NCBI GenBank assembly: GCA_016715405.1
Contig: JADKAE010000009.1
Location: forward strand, 217,213-281,212
From: Saprospiraceae bacterium
Lineage (GTDB): Bacteria > Bacteroidota > Bacteroidia > Chitinophagales > Saprospiraceae
Reading direction: 5' to 3'
DNA: 64,000 bases
Shown here: piece after piece, positions 28,678-39,704 of the stretch
Numbering within the stretch: position 1 is the first letter of the stretch
Layout: every line of letters starts with the position of its first letter
Position numbers and translations under genes: made by a program
The notes under the pieces: model-generated
Database searches by the model: none
What the model was told of the DNA's origin: nothing
What the model saw: only the letters and a program-made list of their open reading frames with translations

Positions 28678-29616
28678 GTGGAAATTCTATCGGAACAAGA
28701 AATAAAAAAGCGCGCGGTTAATTTTTTGCGGGCTTATTACCGTTACCGGCCCTTTTCGGGTAAGGTGCGTTCCAGTACTGATATGCAGGGCGAGGGAGGC
28801 ATCAAAGCCGACGGCTACCTGGCATTTGAACAAAAAGACGGCTCTACTTTCCTGGCCACCGTGGAAGCTACCTCTTACGGGTCGGTAAAAGAAGTGCGCT
28901 ATACCCGCCAGCGGCAGCAGTTGCGCTGGGATGCGGCGGCAGTGTCGGCCATGGGCGCCTCCGGCTTACTTTTTGGCGTACACGTGCTGGGCTTTTATTT
29001 TTCGGTACACTACAATATCCTCGCCGGCATCCTGGCCACGCTGGGTGTTTGGGCAGTGGGCATGATGCTTTACCAAATGTTTTTTCGCAAATACCGGCGC
29101 TATCGGGCTATTTATGCTATTGAGCAATTTAAACAATACCACGCCGACGAACAGTGGATCGCCATAGGCGAAGACGTTTTTCCCAGCCTTGAAGACGAAT
29201 ACTACAAGGAACTGCGCAGTCAATGCGTGTTTAACGGCTTTGGTATGCTCATGATCAGCCGCCTGGGGCAATCGCGCGTGTTGGTAACGCCTTCCCCACA
29301 GGAATTATTCCAGCATTCGCGCCGCCGTATCGCCTTTTTACCCCTCGATGTGCTGTCGAAACGCCTCAAGCAAGCAGGAGAAGTGGGGTGGATCAAGCAA
29401 TTTTCGGGCAGAATAGCCCAGGGCATCACCTGGCGCGGTATGAAAATAAAACCGCTGCAGTTGAGACACTACAACAGACCTTATTTCAGGCAGTTTTTAT
29501 TGATTGCGCTTTCTGTGTGTATTGCAGGGGTTGTGTTATGGTTCGACTGGCAGCATAGGCCTGTACACTTTGTTAATGAGTATTTATATGAAAAAGAAAT
29601 GGTCGCCCAATCCTGA
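28678..29616 (+). CDS. Hypothetical membrane protein
   Basis: I do not recognise a family. I start it at GTG 28678 (MEILSEQEIKKRAVNFLRAYYRYRPFSGK), 17 bases after folP; an earlier GTG at 28633 would overlap folP. After a beta-rich cytosolic N-terminus there are two adjacent membrane segments (ASGLLFGVHVLGFYFSVHYN and ILAGILATLGVWAVGMMLYQ), then a mixed domain, and a third segment near the C-terminus (QFLLIALSVCIAGVVLWF). The frame ends at 29616, and a further reading frame begins three bases later with no signal of its own, so this protein may continue through an indel into 29619-30110. Probably in an operon with folP and the YheT-like hydrolase. Confidence 0.65.
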   Translation: MEILSEQEIKKRAVNFLRAYYRYRPFSGKVRSSTDMQGEGGIKADGYLAFEQKDGSTFLATVEATSYGSVKEVRYTRQRQQLRWDAAAVSAMGASGLLFGVHVLGFYFSVHYNILAGILATLGVWAVGMMLYQMFFRKYRRYRAIYAIEQFKQYHADEQWIAIGEDVFPSLEDEYYKELRSQCVFNGFGMLMISRLGQSRVLVTPSPQELFQHSRRRIAFLPLDVLSKRLKQAGEVGWIKQFSGRIAQGITWRGMKIKPLQLRHYNRPYFRQFLLIALSVCIAGVVLWFDWQHRPVHFVNEYLYEKEMVAQS

Positions 29617-29618
29617 CC

Positions 29619-30110
29619 ATGAAAAGTGAAGCCAGGGAATATATTCTCGACGTGCCGCCTATTCCATTTGATTCTATCCTGCCGCCCCTAGGGAGTCGTT
29701 TGTAGAAGAACAAGCGGCTATTAGCGATTCATATGTCAAACCAATAGGAGATGTGGCCATTTTTACCACCGACAACAAAGGGTACAGGATGGGTGATGTA
29801 CTTCGATTGCGAACGTTTTGGCAATTATTCCGGAGCCCGATTTATGATTCTCGACAAAAGCGTGACCGATCTGGAGGCGGCAAAACGGCGAATTACGGCG
29901 CTCCGCAAAGCAGGAGTACCGGCAAGTGCCATGTCGACAACATGCGTACCGTTTGATGCAGGAGAAGGCTTTTTGGTCTATCTCGATCTGTTGCAAAGCG
30001 ATAGCCTCTATGCCGCCGGGCGTTTAAAAATATACCAGCAGCGACTTCGCAAAGCGGACCTGCCGGCCTCACTCCGCATCGTCCAATTTTCAACAGGTTT
30101 TAGTGATTAA
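29619..30110 (+). CDS. C-terminal domain of the preceding membrane protein, or separate small protein (frameshifted)
   Basis: Reads MKSEAREYILDVPPIPFDSI, shifts near 29690 to ESFVEEQAAISDSYVKPIGD, and shifts again near 29780 to TGWVMYFDCERFGNYSGARF and onward to the stop at 30110. The last part, with an alternating GARFMILDKSVTDLEAAKRR pattern and a second half of similar shape, is vaguely like a SPOR-type repeat, which is a guess. There is no signal peptide or anchor, so the simplest reading is that it forms the extracytoplasmic domain of the 28678 gene after its last membrane helix. Confidence 0.5.
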
Positions 30111-30125
30111 TTATACCGTTTTGTT

Positions 30126-31117
30126 ATGCCTTTTATTGATCAATCTAATTATGAGCCGCCGTTAATTTTTCGGAATGCACATCTCAATACCCTGTATGCG
30201 GCCCTGGGGAGAAAAGTAAAAGGTGTTGTTTTTCGCAGAGAGCGGCTGACTACTCCCGACGGCGATTTTATCGACCTCGATTGGTCGGAAGTGGGGAGCA
30301 GCCGGCTACTTATCGTGCTGCACGGCCTGGAGGGGAATTCCGGCCGGCCATACGTATTGGGCATGACCCGCGTGTTTAACGCCCAGGGATGGGATGTGGC
30401 TGCACTCAATTTTAGGGGTTGCAGCGGCGAACCCAACCGGTTGCCCCGTTCCTATCACATTGGCGATACCGCGGACCTAAGGCAGGTCGTCCACCATGTA
30501 TTAACCCGGGGAGCTCATCGACAGGTGGCATTGTCGGGTTTTAGCCTCGGTGGGAATGTTATACTCAAATACCTGGGGAAGACCCCGGTGCCGTTCCCGG
30601 AGAAATATGTGCAGCAGCCGTATTTTCAGTGCCTTGCGATATCGCTACGGCCAACGTAGAGATCGACAAATGGAAAAACCGCCTCTATCGCTGGCGATTT
30701 ATGCATTCGCTTAATGCCAAGATGCGCCTGAAAGCCGAGCTATGGCCCGATCTGGTGAAAATGCCGCCGGCTAAGCCCGGCCATTTTCGCGATTTTGACA
30801 ATTTTTTCACGGCGCCGCTCCATGGATTTGCCGATGCCCACGACTATTGGACGCGTTGCGGCAGCATTCGCTTTATACCTCACATCAGGGTGCCCGCATT
30901 AATGGTCAATGCACAGGATGACACTTTTCTAAGTCCTGCCTGTTATCCAGTGGGAATAGCCGAAAAACACCCCCTTTTCTATTTGGAGACACCCACACAC
31001 GGCGGACACGTAGGCTTTGTCACGTCAAGCCAGGATGGCGTTTATTGGTCGGAGCGCCGCGCCTGGAAATTTATCAGCGCCCAGGCGAGCGATAGAGGGA
31101 TTGAACACCGGCAATAA
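30126..31117 (+). CDS. YheT-type alpha/beta hydrolase (frameshifted)
   Basis: About 330 residues of the COG0429 hydrolase family. The N-terminal cap reads YEPPLIFRNAHLNTLYAALG, and the core begins RLLIVLHGLEGNSGRPYVLG with the oxyanion segment. The nucleophile is Ser in SGFSLGGNVILKYLG, the acid Asp in VNAQDDTFLSP and the base His in THGGHVGF. The frame breaks near 30610: the first part runs into YVQQPYFQCLAISLRPT, and the continuation IATANVEIDKWKNRLYRWRF is in another frame. The substrate is unknown for most of this family. It starts 15 bases after the preceding gene and probably shares its operon. Confidence 0.88.
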
Positions 31118-31145
31118 AAAGGTGTTTGGAATAGTTTAACATTTC

Positions 31146-31173
31146 TTTGTGCGAACTAATACAGCTATTTTTG
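31146..31173 (+). promoter_or_regulatory. Putative promoter of tamB
   Basis: TTTG (31146-31149), 16 bases, then TATTTTTG (31166-31173), an exact TAnnTTTG followed by C. The spacing is a little shorter than usual. Start codon at 31215. Confidence 0.5.
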
Positions 31174-31214
31174 CGTATGAGCGGTCTTTATAGAAGCGCT
31201 CAAAGCAACGGGGA

Positions 31215-34200
31215 ATGAACGAAAAATTGTCAAGGCTGCTCTCTTTTATCAAAACCGCGGTACTTTTTGTACTTAAGTGGACGGTCAAGGGATTTGCCTG
31301 GCTATTGTGGTTGTTTTTGGTGTTTAATGTCGTCTTGCAGTTTCCACCGCTTCAACGCTGGGCTTCACGTTATATAGTGGAAGCGGCATCCGAAAAGCGG
31401 GCACAGAAGTAAAAATTGAAAGCTTTTACCTCGGTTTTTTCAACCGGCTGGTGATTACTGGATTATACGTAAAAGACTACGAGGCCGACACCCTGCTTTA
31501 TGCCCATAAGCTGGAGGCTATCGTAGCTCCCAACCCATTTATTTTGCTTCGAGGCGGGCTCAATATCCAGGAGATTACCCTCAGAGAAGCCCAGTTTAAC
31601 CTGCGCCAACTCGAAAAGCATGACAAACTCAACGCCACCCTGTTTTTCGAGCGATTATTACCCTCGTCGGGAGATACCAGCGCTTCGACACCTTTCACCC
31701 TGTATCTCAGAAAGTTGCATCTATACGATGTGCATTTCAAAAAAGAAGACAAAATAGCCGGCAACCGGCTTTTGATTGATCTGGCAGAAGGCCATATTCG
31801 CTTGGGTGAAATAGCACTCCCTCACAGAATTGATATACAAGATGTATCGCTCAGGGGCCCCAGGGTGCGCATAGAAGACCACCCATCACTTCCGGCTTAT
31901 TTACAGGTAGCCGAAAAAACGGAAAAAATATTGCCTTCAGACAATAGAGATACGTCTATGATGGCTATCACGGTGGCGCATTTTTTGTTGGAGGATGGCC
32001 GGTTTTCGCTGCACAACTTCCGGAAAGCGCCGGTGAAAATCACACCGGACAATGAACTTGATTACCACCATATGGAGGTATATAATATCCATATCGGGGT
32101 AAATAATTTTAGTTTAACAAACGACTTGTTCAAAGGCCAGGTAGACCGCATCGCCTTTAATGACAGCAGCGGATTTGAATTGGAGCGCCTCGCTGCCGAA
32201 GAGGCGATGGTGTCGCCCAAAGGGGTTATCCTCAATTGCTTCGAATTAGTAACACCTATACTTACCTGGGCGATACCCTGGCATTGCGATACAAGACATA
32301 CCGCGACTTCGAATCATTTGTCGACGAAGTGCGAATCGACGGACGACTGCACCATAGCTTCGTCGCCCTGCGCGATATCATGGTATTTGCACCCGCACTT
32401 AAGCAAAATGCCTTTTTTAGCAATAACCGCAATACGACGCTGCGTTGCCAGGGCGACGTAAGGGGTGAAGTCAACAACCTGAGGGCAAGAGATCTGTTTA
32501 TCGAACTTGATGACGGCAGCGCACTGAAAGGGAATTTCAGTTCCAGAAACCTGGCCGTGAAAAATGAAGAATTTGTCAGCCTGCGCCTCGAACAATTTAA
32601 TACGCGCATGCAAACGCTTCGCGAGTTAATACCACGGTTTAATCCACCCAGTAATTTTGACCGACTTGGCGCGCTCAATTTTAAGGGCAGCTTCGACGGG
32701 TTCTTTGCCGACTTTGTGGCCTACGGCGATTTGAGTACCGACATCGGACGGGCCGTCATGGACATGCGTATGAACCTCAAACCGGGTAAGGAAAAAGCCA
32801 GTTACTCTGGTAAGTTATCGCTGATCAATTTTAATGTGGGCAAATGGTCGGGGAATAGCGATTTCGGGGTGGTCAATATTACCTCTGAAGTTAAAAACGG
32901 CATCGGACTTACCGGCGCTACGGCCAACGCAGAGCTAAGTGCCAATATTAAAAGTTTTATTTTTAAAGGGTATAATTATCAAAATGCCGTATTAACGGGT
33001 AAGCTCAATAAATCACTATTTGACGGTGATTTTGCTATTCAGGATGACAATATTGATTTCCTGTTTGCCGGCGAATTAAATTTCTCCGATGCAGTCCCTT
33101 CTTACAACTTTAATGCATTGGTCAACCACCTGGACCTCAAAGCCCTGAATTTATCGGAAGAAGCATTAATCATAGCCGGCAACGTGGAACTCAATCTAAA
33201 GAGGAGGGGGTAACAACAAGGGAAATGGACGGCCATGCGCGCGTAACCGACCTCTTGCTCACCCCATGATCAGGTAGATAGCTATAAAATTGATTCCATC
33301 GTCGCTTCTTCTACCTTAAACAGCCTCAACGAACGCGTTTTGTCGGTGCGCTCCGATATTATGAAGGCAGACATAGCCGGACGGTTTAAAATCGAAACCC
33401 TTCCCCAGTATTTTCTGCAATATGTCAAACGGAATTTCCCCGGCTTTGCGGAGCGTCTTCGCATCAAAGACGCCAAGCAACCCATACAAAAACAAAGCCC
33501 GGATTATTTCTCTTACGACCTGTCGATTTTTGACTCCAAAGGCCTCAATTGGCTGGTGAGCGGCAAACTGGGACAACTCGAAGACGTGCGGATGCAGGGC
33601 TATTTTAGCGGCCCCAAGGACTCCCTTACGCTCGATCTGGAAGTTCCTCACCTGCAATACGATAATATAGACCTGGCCAATATCCTGGTTCTGTTCAGCG
33701 GTCAACGCGAAGTGGGCAACCTGAATATTATTGTCGATTCTACGTATCTCAACGGCAAACATTTCTTGCCTACGCTGACCATGATGAACCAGATTGACGG
33801 CGATACGCTCAGTTTCGGCATCAACTACCTGGAATCTTCATTTGGAATCCTGGACAAACTTAACTTGAACGGATCGCTTTTTTTGGTAGATTCCAGCAGG
33901 TATGAAATAAGTTTTAAACAGTCCGACCTCGTCATTCTCAACGATATCTGGCAGATCAACGAAAACAACCACATCACCTTCGGAAAAAAATATTTTGATA
34001 CCAAAAACTTCTTACTGGTACACCAGGACCGGCGCGTTATTCTCGAAAAAATAGGCGAAAACGGCGTGCAATTGGGTTTGTTTAATTTCGATTTTCATTT
34101 TATCGATAATTACTGGGATTACGACCAGCTCGATTTTAATGGAAAATTTAATGCCAAAATTAATATCGGCAAGGTTTTCGATTTCTCTCAGATTCAGGCG

Positions 34201-36115
34201 AATATCACTGCCGACAGCTTTTTTATCAACAACGATTATTACTGCGCGTTGACACTGAATGCCGTGGCGCCCAATCTGAAAGGCAAGCTGGAATCAAAAC
34301 TGGTAATCAAAAAGATACTTCGCTGCTCACTGCTACGGCTACCTATAACCTGGCCGACCTCGAAACCGTGCGCACCAATAGAACTCCTTCAGAACTGCTG
34401 GCTAAGTATTTTGACCTCGGCATTAATATCAAAGGTTATCCCCTGAACCTGGCGCGGTATTTTTTGGGAACGGCAGTGCGGGATATCGAAGGCAGCTTTG
34501 GGGCCAATTTGCATATTTACGGTATGCCCGCCCGCCCCGAAGTGGAGGGCTATATCAATGCCATAAATGGCGCCGTGACCATCGATTATTTAAAAACGCG
34601 CTACCATTTTGACCGGAGTTATATCAAAGCCGGCAATTATCTATTCGACGCCTCCGGCACTATTCTCAGGGATAAATACGGCCACCGGGCATCGGTTTAT
34701 GGCGGCATTAGCCACAACCGCCTCAACGATCTTGGCGTGAAGGCGCGCCTTCGCACCGAACGCTTCCTGGCGCTCGATACCAAAAAGGCGACAATAAAGT
34801 GTTTTACGGACAAGCGCTGGGCAGCGGCGAAGTCAGATTTTCAGGGCCTTTCGACCAGGTCGATATTTATGTGAATGCCACGGTAGGCGATAGCTCTAAG
34901 TTGGTCATTCCAGTTAGTAGCCAACGGGAAGCCTCGGAATTAAACGTGAAGTTTGTCAATAAATACGAGAAAAAGCGCACCGGCCAGGATCAAGCCGAAA
35001 AACGGGCTTCACTGGAGGGCGTCGATTTGGAAATGGATCTGTCTATCCGTGAAGAAGCCCAGATGGAACTGGTGTTTAACGAGCAAACCGGCGATATCAT
35101 CAGAGGTTCAGGGCGTGGAAATATTCGAATCCTGGTGCCGCGCGGGGGTGATTTTCAGATGTATGGCGATTATACGATTTCCAGGGGTAACTACTTGTTT
35201 ACCCTTTACAATGTGGTCAACAAAGATTTTCGCATCAAACCCGGAGGCGTTATTCAATGGTCGGGCGACCCCTTTGGCGCGCAAATACACCTGGAAGCCG
35301 AGTATAAAGACCTCAAAACATCGATGGCTAATTTTATTCAGGAATACCTGATCAATGCCGAAGCTTCTATAAAAAACGACGCCAGCAAGTCGACCAACGT
35401 AGTCCTGTTGCTCGAGTTGGAAGGCGAACTACTGCACCCGCAGATCAGTTTTGATATTTCTTTTCCGGCGCTCACCGGCCAACTCCAAACCTATACGGAA
35501 AACAAATTGCGCTTGCTCAAGCAAGACCAAAACGAACTCAACAGGCAGGTGTTCGGCCTCATCATAATCGGCCAATTTTTGCCTGCCGACTTGTCATTCC
35601 AAGGCACTGACATAATTTATAATACCGTAAGCGAATTTGTGTCCAACCAGTTGTCCCTGCTCGTCACCGAGTTATTGTCGGATGCGCTGGGTGAAGAAAG
35701 CGTATTGTCTGGCCTGGATTTTGACATTGCCTACAACCAATACCGCAATGTCAATCTGGGAGAAGGCCAGGATTTTACCGGCGGCGACGAATTCCAGGTA
35801 ACCATCAGCCAGAATTTTCTCAATGACCGCTTAACCATACAGGTGGGCGGCAATGTCGATTTTGGCAGCAGTATTCGCGCCACCCCCGAAGCCAATGGCA
35901 CTTTCATTGGCAATGACGTCGTCATAGAATACGTACTCAATACCAACCGGACCCTGAAGCTGCGTTTGTACCAGCGCTTGCAGCCCGATATCGGCGGCGG
36001 CAGACGTCTGGAAGTGGGTATGGGCTTGAGCTATCGCAAAGAATTTGATTCCTTCAGCGATTTTTGGGCTGGATTTAAGCAGTCGGCCAGAAAATTGAAA
36101 AAAAACGGATCTTAG
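31215..36115 (+). CDS. tamB: TamB / DUF490 translocation and assembly module protein (multiple frameshifts)
   Basis: A giant envelope-spanning protein (about 1630 residues) that bridges inner and outer membranes and is linked to barrel assembly and phospholipid transport. An N-terminal anchor (FAWLLWLFLVFNVVLQFPPL) is followed by an AsmA-like start (EVKIESFYLGFFNRLVITGL) and very long repetitive beta structure. The C-terminal DUF490 region includes GDIIRGSGRGNIRILVPRGG, MYGDYTISRGNYLFTLYNVV and the closing SISQ-type barrel-docking strands (DDFQ-like VTISQNFLNDRLTIQVGGNV, GIGLSYRKEF-like GMGLSYRKEF). At least five indels, near 31410, 32250, 33210, 34320 and 34800, split the frame. No stop is shared by the alternative readings, so the gene is probably functional. 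No tamA is nearby. Confidence 0.9.
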
Positions 36116-36117
36116 TC

Positions 36118-36783
36118 ATGAGCGCCTTAACACAATCTGCGCTGGATTTTTTGCGCGACTTATCGGATAACAACAACAAAGACTGGTTTGCAAGCCACAA
36201 ATCGCGGTTTGAAAAGGATTTGAAAAAGCCGTTTGAACAGTGGATAGGGGAGCTCATCCAGGCTTTTTATGCCATCGACCCCGCCATCATGATTAAACCC
36301 CAGGATGCGATTTTCAGGATATACAGGGATACCCGTTTTTCGCAAGACAAGCGCCCCTACAAAGAACACGTGGCAGCGGTAATCTCTCCCTATGGGCGCA
36401 AACAAATGGAGTATCCAGGGTTTTATGTACATCTGGAAAGCGGCATGCTTATGCTGGGCGGCGGCGCGTATTTTTTGGAAAAACCTGCCTTGGAAAAAGT
36501 CCGCAGGCATATAATGGCTGAGCCCGACAAGTTTCGGCGACTCGTTCAATCTCCCGAATTTGTGGAGAAATACGGCGAGCTGCGCGGCGAGCGCAACAAG
36601 ATTTTGCCCGTTGAATTCAGAGATGCAGAAAAAGAGATACCGCTCATCGCCAATAAGCAATTTTACTACATGGCCGAAATACCCGCTGAAAAAGCCATCG
36701 CGCCCGATAGCGTGCAAATGGTAACGACGTATTTCCAGGCTGCCAGGCAGTTCAACGATTTTTTGGTAGAAGCGCTTACTTAA
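36118..36783 (+). CDS. DUF2461 domain protein
   Basis: A 221-residue protein matching DUF2461 (TIGR02453-type) over its full length: ALDFLRDLSDNNNKDWFASH, FRIYRDTRFSQDKRPYKEHV, GFYVHLESGMLMLGGGAYFL. Biochemical function is not established. It starts two bases after the tamB stop (TAG TC ATG), so it is translationally close to tamB. Its 3' end overlaps the convergent ABC ATPase gene by eight bases. The frame is intact. Confidence 0.88.
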   Translation: MSALTQSALDFLRDLSDNNNKDWFASHKSRFEKDLKKPFEQWIGELIQAFYAIDPAIMIKPQDAIFRIYRDTRFSQDKRPYKEHVAAVISPYGRKQMEYPGFYVHLESGMLMLGGGAYFLEKPALEKVRRHIMAEPDKFRRLVQSPEFVEKYGELRGERNKILPVEFRDAEKEIPLIANKQFYYMAEIPAEKAIAPDSVQMVTTYFQAARQFNDFLVEALT

Positions 36784-37396
36784 ATTTTTGGATTTCAATT
36801 CTTTGCGTGCAGAATGCTACGTCTTCCTCCACATTCGAAGCAATAACAACCACTCTATCAGCATGATAAGTAGAGAGCAGCGTATTATACCAGGCCGCGC
36901 CCTGCCTGTCGAGGTTGGTAGTAGGCTCGTCGAGTAGCAGAATAGGCGTATCGGCACAAACGGCCAACGCCAATTTGAGGCGTTGTTTCATGCCCGATGA
37001 AAAATGGCGGATGGGTTTATTGCGTTGTTTTTTCATATCGAGCACATGGCTCAGTATTTCGTTTGGATGCAGGCTCGAGACATAAGGTTTGAAGCCTTGC
37101 TGAAACTCCAGCGCTTCTTCCAGCGTAAATTCTTCTATCAGATCCATATAAGGAGCGGCATACGACAAATAGCGGTATACCTCAGATACAGGTAAGGGCT
37201 GATTTTGGTAATTAAAAGAGATTTTGCCTTTGGACGGAGTTAAATAACCGGATATCATGCGGAGGAGCGTGGATTTACCGGCGCCATTGGGGCCCACAAC
37301 GGCATATGACGTATTAACATCCAAAAGCAGGTTTACATCCCGCAGCACCCATTCTCTGCGGTAGCGTTTGGCTGCTCCTGCCAGTTCAATCCTCAT
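36776..37396 (-). CDS. ABC transporter ATP-binding protein at the end of the lipid A cluster
   Basis: A small ABC ATPase of about 206 residues. Walker A VVGPNGAGKSTLLRMISG, a Q-loop region around VYRYLSYAAPYMDL, signature HFSSGMKQRLKLALAV, Walker B PILLLDEPTTNLD; the usual H-loop His is replaced (VVIASNVEED has Asn). I start at MRIELAGAAKRYRREW (37396); a start at 37411 is possible. The gene overlaps the end of lpxA, pointing to tight coupling. No permease gene is adjacent, so its membrane partner is elsewhere or it acts alone. The link to lipid A or another envelope component is inferred from position. Confidence 0.85.
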   Translation of the reverse strand: MRIELAGAAKRYRREWVLRDVNLLLDVNTSYAVVGPNGAGKSTLLRMISGYLTPSKGKISFNYQNQPLPVSEVYRYLSYAAPYMDLIEEFTLEEALEFQQGFKPYVSSLHPNEILSHVLDMKKQRNKPIRHFSSGMKQRLKLALAVCADTPILLLDEPTTNLDRQGAAWYNTLLSTYHADRVVVIASNVEEDVAFCTQRIEIQKFK

Positions 37397-38209
37397 ACAC
37401 CGTATTGCCATTCATATGGCCGAACCCTTTAATGACTCCTTTTACTCTTCCTTCGGCCGAATTGCGGATAAAAGAAAGGATTTCCTCCCGTTCGGGAGAT
37501 TGGTCGAATTCGGTTTCCACCTTTTCGAGTGCGGTACTGATATTGTGGCCTTTTACAAATATAATCCGGTAAATATCCCTGATGAGTTCAATTTGTTTGT
37601 CTGAAAATCCGCGGCGCACGAGCCTACTTTGTTTACGCCGATGTAGGAGAGGGGTTCGCGGGCGGCGCGAATAAAAGGCGGCACGTTTGTGCGAACCAGT
37701 GAACCGCCGGCTATAAAGCTGTGTTCGCCCACCCTCACAAATTGCTGTGCGGCCACAAGTCCTTCCAGGATCGCCCAGTCTTCTACAATGACGTGGCCGG
37801 CGAGATTGACATTGTTAGCGAGGATCACGTGGTTGCCCAGATGACAATCGTGGGCCACATGCACATAAGCCATCAGCAGGCAATTGCTGCCCACCACCGT
37901 TTTGTTTGCAGCCGAAGTGCCGCGGTTTACGGTCACGTATTCGCGGATAGTCGTATTGTCGCCAATTTCAGCCGTAGTAGATTCGCCCATAAACTTGAGG
38001 TCCTGGGGAATACCCGAAATCACCGCGCCGGGAAAGATGCGGCAATTTTTGCCGATCCTGGCGCCTTCAAATATCGTCACATTGGGGCCTATCCAGGTAC
38101 CGTCGCCAATCTCTACATTTTTATCAATATAGGAAAACGGGCTAACAGTGACGTCTTTGCCTATTTTGGCATCCGGATGTATATAGTATTGTGGATTCGC
38201 GTGATTCAT
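37386..38209 (-). CDS. lpxA: UDP-N-acetylglucosamine acyltransferase (frameshifted near the 3' end)
   Basis: First enzyme of lipid A synthesis, transferring a hydroxyacyl chain from ACP to UDP-GlcNAc. Left-handed beta-helix hexapeptide repeats are clear (IGKDVTVSPFSYIDKNVEIG, TWIGPNVTIFEGARIGKNCR). The catalytic His lies in VHVAHDCHLGNHVILANN. The frame shifts near 37620: SYIGVNKVG continues as RRRGFSDKQIELIRDIYRII in another frame, which is the normal helical C-terminus. Length after correction is about 274 residues, slightly longer than Escherichia coli LpxA. It follows lpxC-fabZ with no gap and overlaps the ABC ATPase. Confidence 0.93.
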
Positions 38210-38210
38210 T

Positions 38211-39598
38211 TTAGGAACGCTTAACGATTTGAGCAGTTAACTCCGCCTCTGAAACAATTTTATTTCCGACGTATACAGTTGCCTGCATTTGGCAAATACC
38301 CCTGCGAATGGGCGCCATCAGTTCAAGTTTAAACAGTACGGTATCGCCGGGTAGTATTTTTTGTTTGAATTTGGCATTTTCAATTTTGAGGAAATAAGTG
38401 TCCCAGTTGCCCGGATCATCTACAGTAGACAAAGCCAGAATGCCTCCCGTTTGCGCCATGGCTTCTATTTGTAATACGCCAGGCATGACTGGGTTGTTGG
38501 GAAAATGCCCCTGGAAAAAATATTCGTTGAAGCTTACGTTTTTGACGCCTACTACGTGGTGGTCCGACATTTCGATGATTTTATCCACCAGCAAAAAAGG
38601 GTAGCGATGCGGTAGCCATTGGGCTATTTGTACGCTGTCGAAGAGGGGTTCCTGGTCGGGGTCGTATTTGGGTTTTCCCTTTAGTTTGCGTTGTTCCTGG
38701 TAGTATTTCTTCAGCAACTTGGTGAATTCCACGTTGGCTTTATGGCCGGGTTTGGTAGCCACAATTTTGCCTTTGATGGGTTTGCCCAATAGCGACAAAT
38801 CGCCTATTACATCCAGTAGTTTATGGCGGGCAGGTTCGTTGCTGAAATGTAGTTTTACGGTATTTAAGATGCCTTCTTTATCAACCTTAACGCTGGGTTT
38901 GTTGAGTTTTTTGGCCAGATCATCCAGTTCGGGTTGTTTCATCACCCTGTCGACGATCACGATGGCATTATCCAGGTCGCCGCCTTTAATCAGGTTTTGG
39001 CTAAAAAGATATTCCAATTCGTGAAGAAAAACAAAAGTCCGGCACGGAGCGATTTCTTTTTCGTAGTCGTCCAGGTTGCGCAGCGAAGCGAATTGCTGGC
39101 CCAATACGTCTGAGTTGAAATCGATCATGGTGATCACTTCAAAATCATCAGCGGGCATGGCCACCAATTCGGTGCCGGTAGCTTCATCGCGGTAGGTAAT
39201 CGGGGTTTCTATTTCGAAAAAATCGCGGTCGACTTCCAATTGTTCAATCCTGCTTTGCGCAAGGCAGATACAAAGGGCATAGCGCTTCCGTCGAGGATAG
39301 GTACTTCGGGGCCGTCAAGTGAAATCAATACATTGTCGATGCGCAAACCGGCGAGGGCAGACAATACGTGTTCGATAGTACTTACCTGGGCTTCTCCAAG
39401 TTTGATAGTAGTTCCTCTTTGTGTATTTACAACCCGGCTTACATCAGCACTGAGCACGGGGTGGTCTTTAAGATCAATTCGCTGAAATTTGATGCCATGA
39501 TCTGCTGGAGCCGGATGAAATGTAAGTGTAACCGTATTGCCTGTATGTAGGCCTACGCCTTTCAGGGTAACCGGGTGTTGAATCGTCTGTTGCTTCAT
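38211..39598 (-). CDS. lpxC/fabZ: Bifunctional LpxC deacetylase / FabZ dehydratase (frameshifted)
   Basis: Fusion typical of Bacteroidota. The LpxC part removes acetate from UDP-3-O-acyl-GlcNAc: zinc and active-site residues lie in VSTIEHVLSALAGL, FSNEPARHKLLDVIGDLSLLG and TKPGHKANVEF. A lysine-rich linker leads to FabZ, which dehydrates 3-hydroxyacyl-ACP: PHRYPFLLVDKI and FFQGHFPNNPVMPGVLQIEAMAQTGG with the His/Glu pair. An indel near 39235 breaks the frame inside LpxC (ALRKAGL / LEVDRDFFEIETPITYRD). Start at MKQQTIQHPVTLKGVGLHTG. It lies in the lpxD, lpxC-fabZ, lpxA order on one strand. Confidence 0.95.
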
Positions 39599-39624
39599 AT
39601 TTTAACGACTGAGAAATAATGGTG

Positions 39625-39632
39625 CAAAGATA
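39625..39632 (-). promoter_or_regulatory. -7 box upstream of lpxC-fabZ
   Basis: Minus-strand TATCTTTG followed by C, an exact TAnnTTTG, 27 bases before the start codon. A TTTC at about the -33 position (39650-39653) is a weak partner. It suggests lpxC-fabZ can be transcribed apart from lpxD. Confidence 0.5.
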
Positions 39633-39704
39633 GGTTTTTTAGTTATTTTGAAAGATGTAGCAGATAGGCTATTACAATAGATTGTTATTCAAGTAGTTTT
39701 GGGT

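Noticed and set aside
31215..36115. Six separate small genes in the tamB region
   Set aside because: All pieces are consecutive segments of one TamB protein in different frames, with the conserved C-terminal DUF490 in the last. Best explained by indels.
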